Source: an uncultured Flavobacteriales bacterium
GTDB taxonomy: Bacteria; Bacteroidota; Bacteroidia; Flavobacteriales_D; Sanyastnellaceae
Length of the DNA stretch: 64,000 bases
Direction: 5' to 3'
NCBI GenBank assembly: GCA_905478795.1
Contig: CAJQJX010000066.1
Span: 1 to 64,000, forward strand
A model generated the notes under the pieces. It made no database searches. It worked only from the letters and a program-made list of their open reading frames with translations, and was not told the origin of the DNA. A program made the translations under genes and the position numbers. Of the stretch, positions 1-8,811 are shown piece by piece. Positions within the stretch are counted from its first letter, which is position 1. The number at the start of each line of letters is the position of its first letter.

Positions 1-1
1 C

Positions 2-151
2 ATCGTCGTCGACCAAGGCTACCTCACCGAAGAAATGGTCGACATCGAGTGGCTGCGCTGGCTCTACACCGCCCTCACCCGCGCCCAACAGGAGGCCCAC
101 CTCCTCAACTTCCACCCCCGCTTCCTCACCACATCCACCGACGACTCTTAG
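2..151 (+). CDS. C-terminal end of a RecD/UvrD-like DNA helicase (partial)
   Basis: Only the last 49 codons are inside the window; the gene begins to the left. The peptide contains WLYTALTRAQ, which matches motif VI (the arginine-finger motif) of superfamily 1 helicases such as RecD-like and UvrD C-terminal domains, where it contacts ATP. The preceding DQGYLTEEMVDI stretch fits the end of such a domain. It is followed by about 90 bp of AT-richer intergenic sequence before the next gene. The helicase class is read from a single motif, so the precise subfamily (RecD2-like or another UvrD_C_2 protein) is not certain. Confidence 0.6.
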   Translation: MVVDQGYLTEEMVDIEWLRWLYTALTRAQQEAHLLNFHPRFLTTSTDDS

Positions 152-215
152 AAACACGATTATCCGCAATTAGACAGCGCATAATTACAGCTCAGTTTTT
201 ACACACTGGTGCCAG

Positions 216-223
216 TATTTTGG
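216..223 (+). promoter_or_regulatory. Possible Bacteroidota -7 box (TATTTTGG)
   Basis: TATTTTGG differs by one base from the TAnnTTTG consensus and lies about 19 bp before the ATG at 243, in an AT-rich gap. No clear -33 TTTG partner was found. Confidence 0.3.
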
Positions 224-242
224 TTATACCAAACCACTTGCC

Positions 243-3200
243 ATGCGCCCCCTGCTGCTACTCGCCACCCTCCTGGCCACCCTCACCGCCTCCGCCCAAC
301 TCCCCTCCTACGTCCCCACCGACGGCCTCGTCGCCTGGTATCCGTTCAACGGCAACGCCAATGATGCCAGCGTCAACGGCCAGAACGGTTCGATGTCGAA
401 TGTGACCTTCACCACCGGGGCATCTGGGGAAGCCATCGAAGCCGCACACTTCAATGGTGACGCCCAAGTGCTAATCCCCCATAACAGCATCTGGAACGCG
501 AGTTCGTACACCCTCACCGCACTATATCGTTGGCAGAACAACTCCTCAGCCACGCCCAATGGAAACTCGCTTCTCATGAGCAAACGAGAACCCTCCGGAT
601 GGGGATCGAGTTTTGAGCATTCGCCCGGTGGAGGCCTCAGCTGGACCATTGGAAGCAATGGCGGTGCAGGGATTGGCACCACCATTCCACAAAACACATG
701 GGTCCACATCACCTGGGTCTTCACACCCTCGACTATTCATTTCTATCTCGATGGGCAACTGGTCAACTCCGCTTCCTCTCCGGGAGCCATGAACTCCAAC
801 ACTCTTCCCGTTTCCATAGGCATGAGGGGCAATGGTTGGCATGAACTGATTGGGGACATCGACCACATTGGATATTGGTCCCGAGCTCTGACGGAAACCG
901 AAATACTCGACCTGCATGCCATGGAGGTAACCCCTCCAGAAGGCTGCATGGATCCTGCCGCCTGCAACTACAACCCCGACGCCAATCAGGACGACGGCAG
1001 TTGTGCCGAAGGGTTTTCCCTAAACCTCTCCGACACCACTGTGTGCGCCGGCGACACGCTGACCCTCTTCATAGACAACCTCTCCCCCGCAACCCTTCCG
1101 TATGCACAGACAACAGGCAACAGTGAATGGTTCGTCTCATCCGGTGCCTCAGGAAATGGTTCGGAAGCCAGCCCATTCGGCACGATTCAAGCCGCCGTCA
1201 ACCAAGCCAGCAACGGGGACGTGATCACGGTCCTTCCCGGGACGTACACGGGAACAGGCAACCGCAACATCAGCCCGCTCGGCAAGTCCATCACCATCCA
1301 ATCTGCAGATGGGCCGGAGGTGACCATCATCGACTGCGAGCACCTAGACCGCGGCTTCATCGCCAACTCCGGCGAGTCAATGAACACCATCATTCAAGGA
1401 TTCCACATCACGCAAGGCCTTCCCACCTCGGGCCCGACGAATTACGGCACCGCCATTTTCATTGAGGACAATTCAGGGCTCCTCATCCAAAACTGCATCA
1501 TCTCCGAATGCAAGAGGGCTGGGGATGTCGCAGGAACTGCCATTCAAATTGGGGACACTGAGACCAGCGGACCGCAGACCGGAGTGGAGTCCTGCGTCTT
1601 CAAAAACAACTTAGGTGGAGGTATCGCGGCCAGCAAGAAATCCTTCTACTGTCATAACAGCCTGTTCATGGATAATTCCGGCATCTCCCATGGCAATGGC
1701 CACGTGGCCAATCCAGCTCAGGAGTACCGGAACTGTTCCTGGTTTCGGAACACGGGAAGCAGCTACATCCTGCGGTTGGATCACGGAAAACGAGCTGAAA
1801 ACTGCCTCTTCATCGACAATACCGCTCCGACAAACGCCATCACGTATCTCGGCACCAACTGGTCCGGCCTCAACACCATTGACCATTGCACCTTTCACAA
1901 TAACTCAGGCGTCTATTACAGCTCAGGCTGGGGGGACCACAAAGGGGATGTTCGCAGCTGTATCCTGTTCGAAGGTGGCCCTGCACGACATCACGTGTCC
2001 GGTAACCAGAGCATCGTCAATTTCTATTACAGTCTGGGCGAAGGCATCAGCGGCAATGGGAACATCTCGGGAGCCCCCCTATTCGTGGATGCGAACAACC
2101 TCGATTTCAGCCTGTCACCAGGCTCACCCTGCATCGGCACAGGTGAAAATGGGACCAACATGGGATGCGACCTCTCCTTGCTGCCAGAATGGATGATTCC
2201 CATGGCAGCTGGCAGTGATGTGGCCTCTGAATCAGCAGACACCATCACGTGGTCCGATGGCTCAACACAAGACACCTTGATGGTTGTTGCCGATGAAACC
2301 ATCACCATCACGGCCACTTCAGGAAATTCAGGTTGCAGCCAAAATGTGATCATCACCGTCACGGAATTGGAATGCGGAGATGCTGAGGCCACCAACTATG
2401 CGCCCAATGCTACTTGCACCGGAGGCCCATGCACCTACAACGGCTGCATGGATCCTGCCGCCTGCAATTACAGCGCAATTGCAGAAGCGGATGATGGCTC
2501 ATGCGACTACTCCTGTTGCCCAGGCCCCGGATGCTGCGGGGAAGGCATGCATTGGGATGCCGCAACGCAGTCCTGCATCATCACGCCGCCCTCCGTGGCA
2601 CCCGATGCCGAATGCACGCTCTTGAATCTTCAAGAGCTGGCAGAGGGCTATCAGATTCTCATGGCACAAAACGCGGTTCAAGACAGCCTCATTCTCGCGT
2701 TGCAAGATTCACTGTCGAATTGCTCCAACTTCACGGAGGATGGGTCCACAAGCGTTGAAGGTCCATGCGTCGGCCAGGATCACGTCACGTTTTATAGCTA
2801 CGACTACAGCGTCGTGGGAATCGGAGACCAATGCTGGTTCGCCGAAAATCTGCGGACAGAATCCTATTCGGACGGGAGCACTCTTGATGCCGCCCATTAC
2901 GCAGCATTCAACAACGCCTCCGTCAGCATCGACAGCTATGGCTTGCTCTACAAGGGCGCCGCAATCACGGACTCCCGCAACCTGTGCCCCACGGATTGGC
3001 ACATTAGCACTTTACCCGATTGGCAATCGCTCGAAGCCCATGCGGCAGCCAATGGACACGCTGGAGCGGAAGCCGCGGCCCTGAAATCCACCTCAGGGTG
3101 GAGCACCACGGGGAATGGTTCAGATGCTTTCGGATTCAACGCCACTCCAGGAGGCTTCCACTACAACCCCACCCATCCCTACTGGGGTGAATTTGCCCAT

Positions 3201-3338
3201 TCCCTGACCAATGGCTACTGGTGGACGTCCACCCCCCACAGCACAGGACGATCCTATGCTTGTGCCATCCAAAACAACGTGGCCTCACCCGACTACGCCC
3301 ACAGCAACGGCCTTTCCGTGCGGTGTGTGAAGGATTGA
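243..3338 (+). CDS. Secreted modular protein: LamG, beta-helix, Cys-rich modules, FISUMP domain
   Basis: A 1031-aa protein with a clear signal peptide (residues 1-19, ending TASAQ). Residues about 25-228 are a LamG/concanavalin-like domain (DGLVAWYPFNGNAND near the start, IDHIGYWSRALTETEI near the end). A Cys-rich GCMDPAACNYNPDA module lies at about 234-255 and a second copy near 734-755. Residues about 300-650 read as a right-handed parallel beta-helix of the pectate-lyase/DUF1565 type (SPFGTIQAAVNQA, VLPGTYTG, HITQG). The last 190 residues are a FISUMP (Fibrobacter succinogenes major paralogous) domain, with WFAENLRT, CPTDWHI, GFNATPGG and a final SVRCVKD. The protein is probably exported and surface-attached or released. 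Its ligand is unknown. No canonical type A T9SS tail is visible. Confidence 0.85.
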   Translation: MRPLLLLATLLATLTASAQLPSYVPTDGLVAWYPFNGNANDASVNGQNGSMSNVTFTTGASGEAIEAAHFNGDAQVLIPHNSIWNASSYTLTALYRWQNNSSATPNGNSLLMSKREPSGWGSSFEHSPGGGLSWTIGSNGGAGIGTTIPQNTWVHITWVFTPSTIHFYLDGQLVNSASSPGAMNSNTLPVSIGMRGNGWHELIGDIDHIGYWSRALTETEILDLHAMEVTPPEGCMDPAACNYNPDANQDDGSCAEGFSLNLSDTTVCAGDTLTLFIDNLSPATLPYAQTTGNSEWFVSSGASGNGSEASPFGTIQAAVNQASNGDVITVLPGTYTGTGNRNISPLGKSITIQSADGPEVTIIDCEHLDRGFIANSGESMNTIIQGFHITQGLPTSGPTNYGTAIFIEDNSGLLIQNCIISECKRAGDVAGTAIQIGDTETSGPQTGVESCVFKNNLGGGIAASKKSFYCHNSLFMDNSGISHGNGHVANPAQEYRNCSWFRNTGSSYILRLDHGKRAENCLFIDNTAPTNAITYLGTNWSGLNTIDHCTFHNNSGVYYSSGWGDHKGDVRSCILFEGGPARHHVSGNQSIVNFYYSLGEGISGNGNISGAPLFVDANNLDFSLSPGSPCIGTGENGTNMGCDLSLLPEWMIPMAAGSDVASESADTITWSDGSTQDTLMVVADETITITATSGNSGCSQNVIITVTELECGDAEATNYAPNATCTGGPCTYNGCMDPAACNYSAIAEADDGSCDYSCCPGPGCCGEGMHWDAATQSCIITPPSVAPDAECTLLNLQELAEGYQILMAQNAVQDSLILALQDSLSNCSNFTEDGSTSVEGPCVGQDHVTFYSYDYSVVGIGDQCWFAENLRTESYSDGSTLDAAHYAAFNNASVSIDSYGLLYKGAAITDSRNLCPTDWHISTLPDWQSLEAHAAANGHAGAEAAALKSTSGWSTTGNGSDAFGFNATPGGFHYNPTHPYWGEFAHSLTNGYWWTSTPHSTGRSYACAIQNNVASPDYAHSNGLSVRCVKD
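942..967 (+). repeat. 26-bp exact direct repeat, copy 1 (Cys-rich module)
   Basis: Identical over 26 bp to 2442-2467 within the same gene, encoding the start of the GCMDPAACNY module. A related copy with 23 of 26 matches is at 17736-17761 in the giant gene. Confidence 0.85.
2442..2467 (+). repeat. 26-bp exact direct repeat, copy 2 (Cys-rich module)
   Basis: Exact second copy of 942-967, 1.5 kb downstream in the same reading frame. It could support in-frame recombination that deletes the beta-helix domain between the copies; that consequence is inference. Confidence 0.85.
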
Positions 3339-3381
3339 GGGGGCGGTGGACCGCGGGGAGCGGCGGTGCGGCGCGGTGGCG

Positions 3382-3388
3382 TAGATTG
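3382..3388 (+). promoter_or_regulatory. -7-like box (TAGATTG) 5 nt before ATG
   Basis: TAGATTG fits a TAnnTTG pattern and is followed by 5 nt and the ATG at 3394. It is one of a series of such boxes placed directly before start codons in this window, suggesting a leaderless transcript. Confidence 0.35.
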
Positions 3389-3393
3389 TCGGC

Positions 3394-4233
3394 ATGACGC
3401 TGGAGCAGTTCCTTTCGATGTTTGAGGCGATGCCGGCCTGGCAGAAGCTGGGGTGGATCGTCGTGTGCATGTCGGTCAACCTCATCGTGGAGTCGGTCAG
3501 GCCCCTGTTTAGCGAGGGCTTCCGCAGTGGGCAACACATGCGGACCAACCTGACTTTCCTGGCGACCACCATGGCCATCAACGTGGCCTTCGGGGTGGCG
3601 GCTGTGGGGCTGTTCGAATGGACGGCGGCGACCGGATTCGGGCTGCTGCACTGGGTCGCCATGCCGCTCTGGCTGCAGCTGCTGGTGACGGTGATGACGC
3701 TGGACCTCATTGCCCAGTACACCGTCCACTACCTGCTGCACAACTGGAAGTGGATGTGGCGGCTGCACATGGTGCACCACAGCGACACCCACGTGGACGT
3801 GACGACCGGGACGCGCCACCACCCCATCGACTTCGTGTGCCGCGAGACGTTTGCGCTCCTCGGCGTGATCGTGACGGGGGCGCCGGTGGCGTTCTACGGG
3901 TTCTACCGCATCGTGACCATCTTCTTCACCTACTGGAACCACAGCAACGTGGCGCTGCCGCTGGCAGTGGACAAGGCGCTCAGCTGGCTGGTAGTCACCC
4001 CCAACATGCACAAGTTCCACCACCACCACGAAGTGCCGTGGACGGACCGCAACTACGGCAACGTACTGAGCGTCTGGGACCGACTGTTCGGCACCTTCGT
4101 CTATGGCGACACCGCCGACGTGGTGTACGGGCTCGACATCACCGACCCGTCGCAGAGTGACAACATCAAGTACCAGATGGGATTGCCGTTCAACCGGAGC
4201 GTCCCGACCTCGTCTGCAGCGGCCAAGCAATAA
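3394..4233 (+). CDS. Fatty acid hydroxylase / sterol desaturase family membrane protein
   Basis: A 279-aa integral membrane protein with hydrophobic segments at about 18-38, 52-74, 82-105 and 152-180. It carries the eight-histidine di-iron signature of the fatty acid hydroxylase superfamily: HYLLH (112-116), HMVHH (125-129), RHHPID (141-146) and HKFHHHH (206-212), ending with YGNVLSVWDRLFGTF, which is typical of the family. Members use O2 to hydroxylate or desaturate lipids, sterols or carotenoids. The substrate cannot be read from the sequence. Bacteroidota homologues are often annotated simply as sterol desaturase family protein. It stands alone, 55 bp after the preceding gene. Confidence 0.9.
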   Translation: MTLEQFLSMFEAMPAWQKLGWIVVCMSVNLIVESVRPLFSEGFRSGQHMRTNLTFLATTMAINVAFGVAAVGLFEWTAATGFGLLHWVAMPLWLQLLVTVMTLDLIAQYTVHYLLHNWKWMWRLHMVHHSDTHVDVTTGTRHHPIDFVCRETFALLGVIVTGAPVAFYGFYRIVTIFFTYWNHSNVALPLAVDKALSWLVVTPNMHKFHHHHEVPWTDRNYGNVLSVWDRLFGTFVYGDTADVVYGLDITDPSQSDNIKYQMGLPFNRSVPTSSAAAKQ

Positions 4234-4268
4234 CGCTTTCGGCCTCACTGGACATCCGACATCGCAGG

Positions 4269-4469
4269 TCAGCGTTGGCGACCGCCGCCCAGCCGCACTA
4301 CGGCCCAACACAAGACGTAAAAGGCTGTAAAACCAGCAATACCTGGAATGTCGCTAGAACCTATGTGGCCCAACGCGTGCAATCCTACCAAAGCAAACCA
4401 CAAAGCAACAGTACCAAAAGCCGCTACAACAAGTGAAAAACGGAAGTTTCCGGTTTTTGAAATGGGCAT
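4269..4469 (-). CDS. Small two-helix membrane protein (hypothetical)
   Basis: A 66-residue ORF with an ATG start. It has two hydrophobic segments, about residues 11-33 (FSLVVAAFGTVALWFALVGL) and 42-60 (IPGIAGFTAFYVLCWAVVRL), and a basic tail ending GGGRQR, consistent with a small inner-membrane protein. It occupies an otherwise empty gap and is oriented opposite to both neighbours. No family was recognised. The membrane-like composition argues that it is real, but its size leaves chance possible. Confidence 0.45.
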   Translation of the reverse strand: MPISKTGNFRFSLVVAAFGTVALWFALVGLHALGHIGSSDIPGIAGFTAFYVLCWAVVRLGGGRQR

Positions 4470-4592
4470 ATGGAACCGAAATTAATTTCCGCCGTACACA
4501 CTCTAAATGACCGAAATCATCACAATGCCATGACTTTCGTCAAATTCTTAAAGCTCATGAAGCTGAATCGATTAGACCTGTCTGGCAAGCCC

Positions 4593-4600
4593 TATCTTTA
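4593..4600 (+). promoter_or_regulatory. Probable -7 box for the porin-kinase operon
   Basis: TATCTTTA matches TAnnTTTG at 7 of 8 positions and lies 19 bp before the ATG at 4620, which would give a leader of about 13 nt. This supports the start at 4620 rather than the in-frame ATG at 4470. Confidence 0.35.
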
Positions 4601-4619
4601 TTCACGTCGCGGAATAACA

Positions 4620-5735
4620 ATGAGACTAACCCCCCTCCTCCTTTTAGCAGTATTTGCAGGTCAGCAGCTACTTGCACAAGACCCTGACACTCAATTCAAA
4701 ATATTTGGTCACCTCACGGCAGCAGCAGAGGAGGTCGATGGAGAATATGCCTCCAACTTCAGTCTGGGAGAGCAAGATCTTTTCGTGCTGAGCCAAATCA
4801 CACCTCGGATATCCCTCCTGGGAGAGACAGTGGTGGGTCCCAATAATGTCGAAGGACATGGCGGTTCGGGTTTCAAAATCAGCGTGGAACGTGCTCGACT
4901 TAAGTACCAGCATCGCAATTGGCTGTCTGTGATCGTAGGGAAAATGCACACCCCCGTCAACTATTGGAATGACGTCTATCACCACGGAAGGCTGTTCTTC
5001 CCAACCATTGACCGGCCTAAATCTTTCGGCCTGAGCATACCCATCCACTCCTTGGGGCTTCGGCTACAAGGACAAAATATCGGAGGCATTGGGTTCGGCT
5101 ATGATTTTGTCGTTGCCAATGGAATGAGCGCCAATGATGTAACGGACGGGTCGGCGCAAAAGTCCATCACGGCAGCGGTTCACATTAAACCAGAGGAGCG
5201 CATGCGCATTGGCTTTAGTGCGTACCGTGATCGGATTTTCAGCAACATGATTGGAAGCCACGCAGGACATTCAAGCAAGTACCATTATGCCATGGGGGAC
5301 CCGAACTTCTACGCATTGGACCTCGACTTTGAGCTGTATTGCTTCAGCTTTTGGCGGAACAAAGGCAAGTGGGAGACTTTGATAGAAAGTACCTGGAACC
5401 GTACAGCAATCAGTGACACCAACGACCCAGATTTGACTGGAGGATTGGACTCTTTAGGCACATCCAACAACTATACAATGTACCTTTTTGCGAGCAGGAA
5501 GGTCACGAAGCGCGATGGGATTTATGGCCTCTTCGATTGCTCAAGTTATGAGGAAGTAGACCTGCACTTGAAATCGCATCGACAATACAAATTTGGTTTG
5601 GGCTGGTCACGGGAATTCAGCCCCTACATCAAGAGTCAGATCCAGATAGAACGTTACTTGGGTGTTGATGGATATGAAGTTCCTGCAGACGACGCTTGGG
5701 AGCTCAAGTTTCGCCTCGCTTATTGCATTTTCTGA
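4620..5735 (+). CDS. Outer-membrane porin-like beta-barrel protein
   Basis: A 371-aa protein with a signal peptide (residues 1-20, ending QQLLAQ). The rest alternates polar and hydrophobic residues like a beta-barrel and ends in an aromatic terminus (AYCIF), as in outer-membrane proteins. The segment GKMHTPVNYWNDVYHHG resembles barrels of the phosphate-selective porin type. The start at 4620 is chosen over the in-frame ATG at 4470 because the signal peptide begins exactly there. The stop codon overlaps the next ATG (TGATG). It is the first gene of a four-gene unit with a binding-protein-like gene, a hybrid kinase and an Hpt protein, so it may supply or sense the ligand perceived by the kinase. 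The substrate is unknown. Confidence 0.75.
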   Translation: MRLTPLLLLAVFAGQQLLAQDPDTQFKIFGHLTAAAEEVDGEYASNFSLGEQDLFVLSQITPRISLLGETVVGPNNVEGHGGSGFKISVERARLKYQHRNWLSVIVGKMHTPVNYWNDVYHHGRLFFPTIDRPKSFGLSIPIHSLGLRLQGQNIGGIGFGYDFVVANGMSANDVTDGSAQKSITAAVHIKPEERMRIGFSAYRDRIFSNMIGSHAGHSSKYHYAMGDPNFYALDLDFELYCFSFWRNKGKWETLIESTWNRTAISDTNDPDLTGGLDSLGTSNNYTMYLFASRKVTKRDGIYGLFDCSSYEEVDLHLKSHRQYKFGLGWSREFSPYIKSQIQIERYLGVDGYEVPADDAWELKFRLAYCIF

Positions 5736-6151
5736 TGAAGCGGATTAGACTCCTTCTTCTTCCTCCGATGCTCATACTGCCCTTTCTCTTGATTGGGCAA
5801 GTCGGCACACCCATTGCAAATGACATCGGAACCCAAGCCCTCTCGAACAGGCAACTAAAGGCTGTGTTTCTTGGGAACAAAAGCCTCTGGGACAACAACA
5901 AAACAGTAACCGTCGTCCTGACTTCGAGTAACTCTCAGAACTTTGAAGCAACAGCACAATGGGCGTTGGGAACAGATGCTTTTGAATATCAAAAACACTG
6001 GTTATCTCTTGTCTTTCAGGGTCGATCGGGAGCACCCGTTTTGTTGGACAGCGAAACAGAAGTTGTGGAATACATTTCTGCGCATCCAGGTGCCATTGGC
6101 ATGCTGTATAGCCTCCCTCCGCCCCCTGAGTTGGAGATTGACGTGAAATGA
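5735..6151 (+). CDS. Small periplasmic PstS-like substrate-binding protein
   Basis: A 138-aa protein with a signal peptide (about residues 1-22, ending LLIGQ). The segments TQALSNRQLKAVFLGNKSLW and YISAHPGAIGMLYSLP correspond to the hinge and loop patterns of the PBP-like domain of phosphate ABC transporter binding proteins (PstS), in a short single-lobe form seen in Bacteroidota. The ATG overlaps the porin stop by one base, and its own stop overlaps the kinase start (ATGA), so translational coupling is likely. No transporter permease or ATPase is nearby. A role as ligand-binding accessory for the adjacent sensor kinase is therefore more plausible than uptake; that is inference. Confidence 0.7.
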   Translation: MKRIRLLLLPPMLILPFLLIGQVGTPIANDIGTQALSNRQLKAVFLGNKSLWDNNKTVTVVLTSSNSQNFEATAQWALGTDAFEYQKHWLSLVFQGRSGAPVLLDSETEVVEYISAHPGAIGMLYSLPPPPELEIDVK

Positions 6152-8811
6152 ACTTCCTGAATTCTCTTATCGCCAGAATTTGGGGGCCATTTATGCTCAT
6201 GGCCTTGTTGTTGACCGCCTTGGTAGGATTTTACATCCCAAATCAACAGGCCAAAACACTGAGGGAATTTCAAATATCTGAACTGTCGGAGTTGGTCAAA
6301 TTCATGGCCAATAACATCAGTGTTGCAGGAAAATATGACGACTGGTCCAATCTGTCCAATGTCTTCCAAAGTGCCAGTAACCGACCGAGCCTAGAGTATT
6401 CAGCCCTCCTGCTCGAATCGAATGGTGTGAATGCGCTCGTGGCTTCCTCCCCGCCTGGCATCACTGAAGCCCAAATCCAAGCCGCCGAAGGGAATTTTCT
6501 TCTGGTCAGCGCTCCATTCAAAGGAGGCTCTTTCACAGGCCAGGTGATTGTCTTAGGCTCACAGTCCTTTATTAACTCCGAATTGGCGCGACTCAACTTC
6601 CCACTGCAGGTCGCGATGTTGTTCATTCTAATAGCAGTTACCCTTCTTTATTTCTTCCTCTTTAGCAAGGTGTCACAACCCCTCAGAGCGGTAAGGAATC
6701 TGGCCGATCAGATTGGCAAGGGAGACCTACAAACCGCTGTGGAAGGTGGCTCTCAAATTTGGGAGTTGAAGTCATTAAATAAAGCGTTGGAAAGACTCAG
6801 AGCCGGACTCATAGAACAACGGGACAGGAACAGCGTCCTGACCCAGGGCATGGAAAACGAAATCAAACGGCAAACCAAAGACCTCCGAAAAACACTTAGC
6901 GAGCTTCAGGACAGCAGAAACTTGTTTGGAAGTGTCATTGAATCAGCGTTGGATGCGATGGTGATTGCAGACGGCCAGTCTCGCATCGTAGAATGGAACC
7001 GGAAAGCAGAGTTGATTTTTGGCTGGAGCAGAGAGGAGGCCATCGGGCAATCACTGGCCAAACTCATCATTCCTCATCAACATCGAGAAAACCACAACAG
7101 TGGCATGTCTCACTACCATAGCACTGGACACGGACCTGTGCTCAACAAGAGCTTTGAAACACAAGGTTTGCGCAGAAATGGAGAGGTCTTTGACATTGAA
7201 CTGTATATCACCTCAGTTCAAATGGACAATGAAGAAGTCTTTTCCAGTTTTATTCGAGACATCACCGAATCAAAGCAACTGACCAAAGACTTAGAGAAGC
7301 AGCGCGAACTCAATTCTCAACTGCTCAATGGTCTTCCGCTGTTGGTCACGCTCAAAAAGCGAGACTTGAAGTACAGCTTCGTGAACGATAAAGCCATTGA
7401 GGTTTTAGGGAAAAGTAGAGAGGTGATGTTGGGCCATACTGAAAGCGAGGTGTTTGACTCAGAATGGGTCGAAGAATCCGTCAGCTTGGACAAAAGAACT
7501 TGGGCGGGCGAGAAAATTGAAACCCACGAGTACAGGCTGAAAACCGGCGATGGATATCAAGACTACCTCATTGGACGCTACCTGATCAGCATTGGAAAAG
7601 AGGAAAAGACATCCTACCTGTTGACATATGGTTTCGAAATCTCACAACTCAAAGCTGCACAGCTTCAATTGCAAGAAGCACTTAAAACCAAAGATGAATT
7701 TCTGGCCACTGTGAGCCATGAAATCCGAACTCCCTTGCACAGCATTATTGTGCTGGCGGAATTGCTCAATGACCCTCAGCGCATTGACGAAAGTGCTGAA
7801 TTCAACGCCAACATCCTATCCTCGTCCCGTCATTTGCTCAACCTCGTCAATGACATCCTTGATTTTTCCAAGGCCGATGCTCAGCGCTTAGAATTGTCCC
7901 CAAAGACCCTCAATATGCTCGACTTCCTGAACCAGGTTGTTCGTGTAGACACAGAGTCGAGGTCCAACAAAGTTTCCTTTTCCAAAGACTTCAATGGCTG
8001 CGATGGCGTCTTTGTGCAAGCCGATGAAACACGCCTCAATCAAATCGTACAAAACCTCCTGTCCAACGCCTTCAAGTTCACGGAAGAAGGTGAGGTCACA
8101 CTCAAAGCTTCGGGAGAAAAACAAGGAAATGAATTTGTGATGCACTGGTCCGTGCAGGATACAGGAATAGGCATCTCAAAAGAAGACCAAAGGAAAGTCC
8201 TGCAAGCCTTCCAACAAGTACACACCGGCATCACTCGAAAGTTTGGAGGAACAGGTTTAGGATTGGGAATCGTGGTCAAACTGTTGCAGCTTATGGGCAG
8301 TGAGCTCCTTCTTGACAGCGAAACAGGCAGGGGCACCACCTTCTCCTTTACCCTGAGGCTCCCCCTGGTTCAATCAGGTTTACCAGATGAAGGCGCGGAT
8401 ACTCATTCCCCCTTTATAGGCAACCTCAAAATATTGTATGTCGAAGACCTGATGCCCAACCAAATGGTCATGAAGGCCATGTGCAAGCCAATGGATGTGG
8501 ATTTAACCATTGTCTCCTCCGGAAAAGAAGCCATTCACGCTTGTTCTCATGCAGACTTTGACATGATCCTCATGGACATTCAAATGCCTGAAATGGACGG
8601 GTATGAAACATTGACTGCACTGCAAGAATTGGAGCGGTTTGAACAATCCCGCCCCATGAGTTATGCCTTTACTGCCCACGGAGGAATTGAACAGCTTGAT
8701 AAATTCAAGAAGGCCGGTTTTGACGGCGTTTTAACCAAACCCCTTACCCCACAACAATTGCAATCTATCCTGGCTAAATACCCGAACCATGAGCGCTTCG
8801 ACCAAAACTGA
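6148..8811 (+). CDS. Membrane hybrid sensor histidine kinase (HAMP-PAS-PAS-HisKA-HATPase-REC)
   Basis: An 887-aa protein. TM helix 1 (about 12-30) and TM helix 2 (about 154-173) enclose a periplasmic sensor region of about 120 residues. A HAMP linker (174-225) and a coiled segment follow, then two PAS domains (about 262-378 and 390-505). The HisKA domain has SHEIRTPLHS with phospho-acceptor His524. A HATPase domain follows with DETRLNQIVQNLLSNAFKF (N box), QDTGIGI and GGTGLGLGI. The C-terminal receiver domain (about 763-880) has the acidic pair in LYVEDL and phospho-acceptor Asp810 in MDIQMPEMDG. No DNA-binding output domain is present, so the signal probably passes through the adjacent Hpt protein to a regulator encoded elsewhere. 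Start and stop overlap both neighbours. Confidence 0.93.
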   Translation: MNFLNSLIARIWGPFMLMALLLTALVGFYIPNQQAKTLREFQISELSELVKFMANNISVAGKYDDWSNLSNVFQSASNRPSLEYSALLLESNGVNALVASSPPGITEAQIQAAEGNFLLVSAPFKGGSFTGQVIVLGSQSFINSELARLNFPLQVAMLFILIAVTLLYFFLFSKVSQPLRAVRNLADQIGKGDLQTAVEGGSQIWELKSLNKALERLRAGLIEQRDRNSVLTQGMENEIKRQTKDLRKTLSELQDSRNLFGSVIESALDAMVIADGQSRIVEWNRKAELIFGWSREEAIGQSLAKLIIPHQHRENHNSGMSHYHSTGHGPVLNKSFETQGLRRNGEVFDIELYITSVQMDNEEVFSSFIRDITESKQLTKDLEKQRELNSQLLNGLPLLVTLKKRDLKYSFVNDKAIEVLGKSREVMLGHTESEVFDSEWVEESVSLDKRTWAGEKIETHEYRLKTGDGYQDYLIGRYLISIGKEEKTSYLLTYGFEISQLKAAQLQLQEALKTKDEFLATVSHEIRTPLHSIIVLAELLNDPQRIDESAEFNANILSSSRHLLNLVNDILDFSKADAQRLELSPKTLNMLDFLNQVVRVDTESRSNKVSFSKDFNGCDGVFVQADETRLNQIVQNLLSNAFKFTEEGEVTLKASGEKQGNEFVMHWSVQDTGIGISKEDQRKVLQAFQQVHTGITRKFGGTGLGLGIVVKLLQLMGSELLLDSETGRGTTFSFTLRLPLVQSGLPDEGADTHSPFIGNLKILYVEDLMPNQMVMKAMCKPMDVDLTIVSSGKEAIHACSHADFDMILMDIQMPEMDGYETLTALQELERFEQSRPMSYAFTAHGGIEQLDKFKKAGFDGVLTKPLTPQQLQSILAKYPNHERFDQN

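Larger units (their letters stand above)
4234..4619. other. Intergenic region containing one small minus-strand ORF
   Basis: A 386-bp stretch between two plus-strand genes. It contains the short membrane-protein ORF at 4269-4469 (minus) and the likely promoter of the porin operon near 4593. An in-frame extension of the porin ORF back to 4470 exists, but its residues look non-coding. Nothing else was recognised. Confidence 0.5.

Noticed and set aside
3136-4311. Long minus-strand ORF of 391 codons opposite the fatty acid hydroxylase gene
   Set aside because: It is a GC-driven shadow: its composition is dominated by His, Arg and Val with no domain, while the plus strand has the clear histidine-box protein.
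4470-4619. In-frame 50-residue N-terminal extension of the porin gene
   Set aside because: A typical signal peptide begins at 4620, the extra residues are charged and unlike an exported leader, and a -7 box lies inside the extension.
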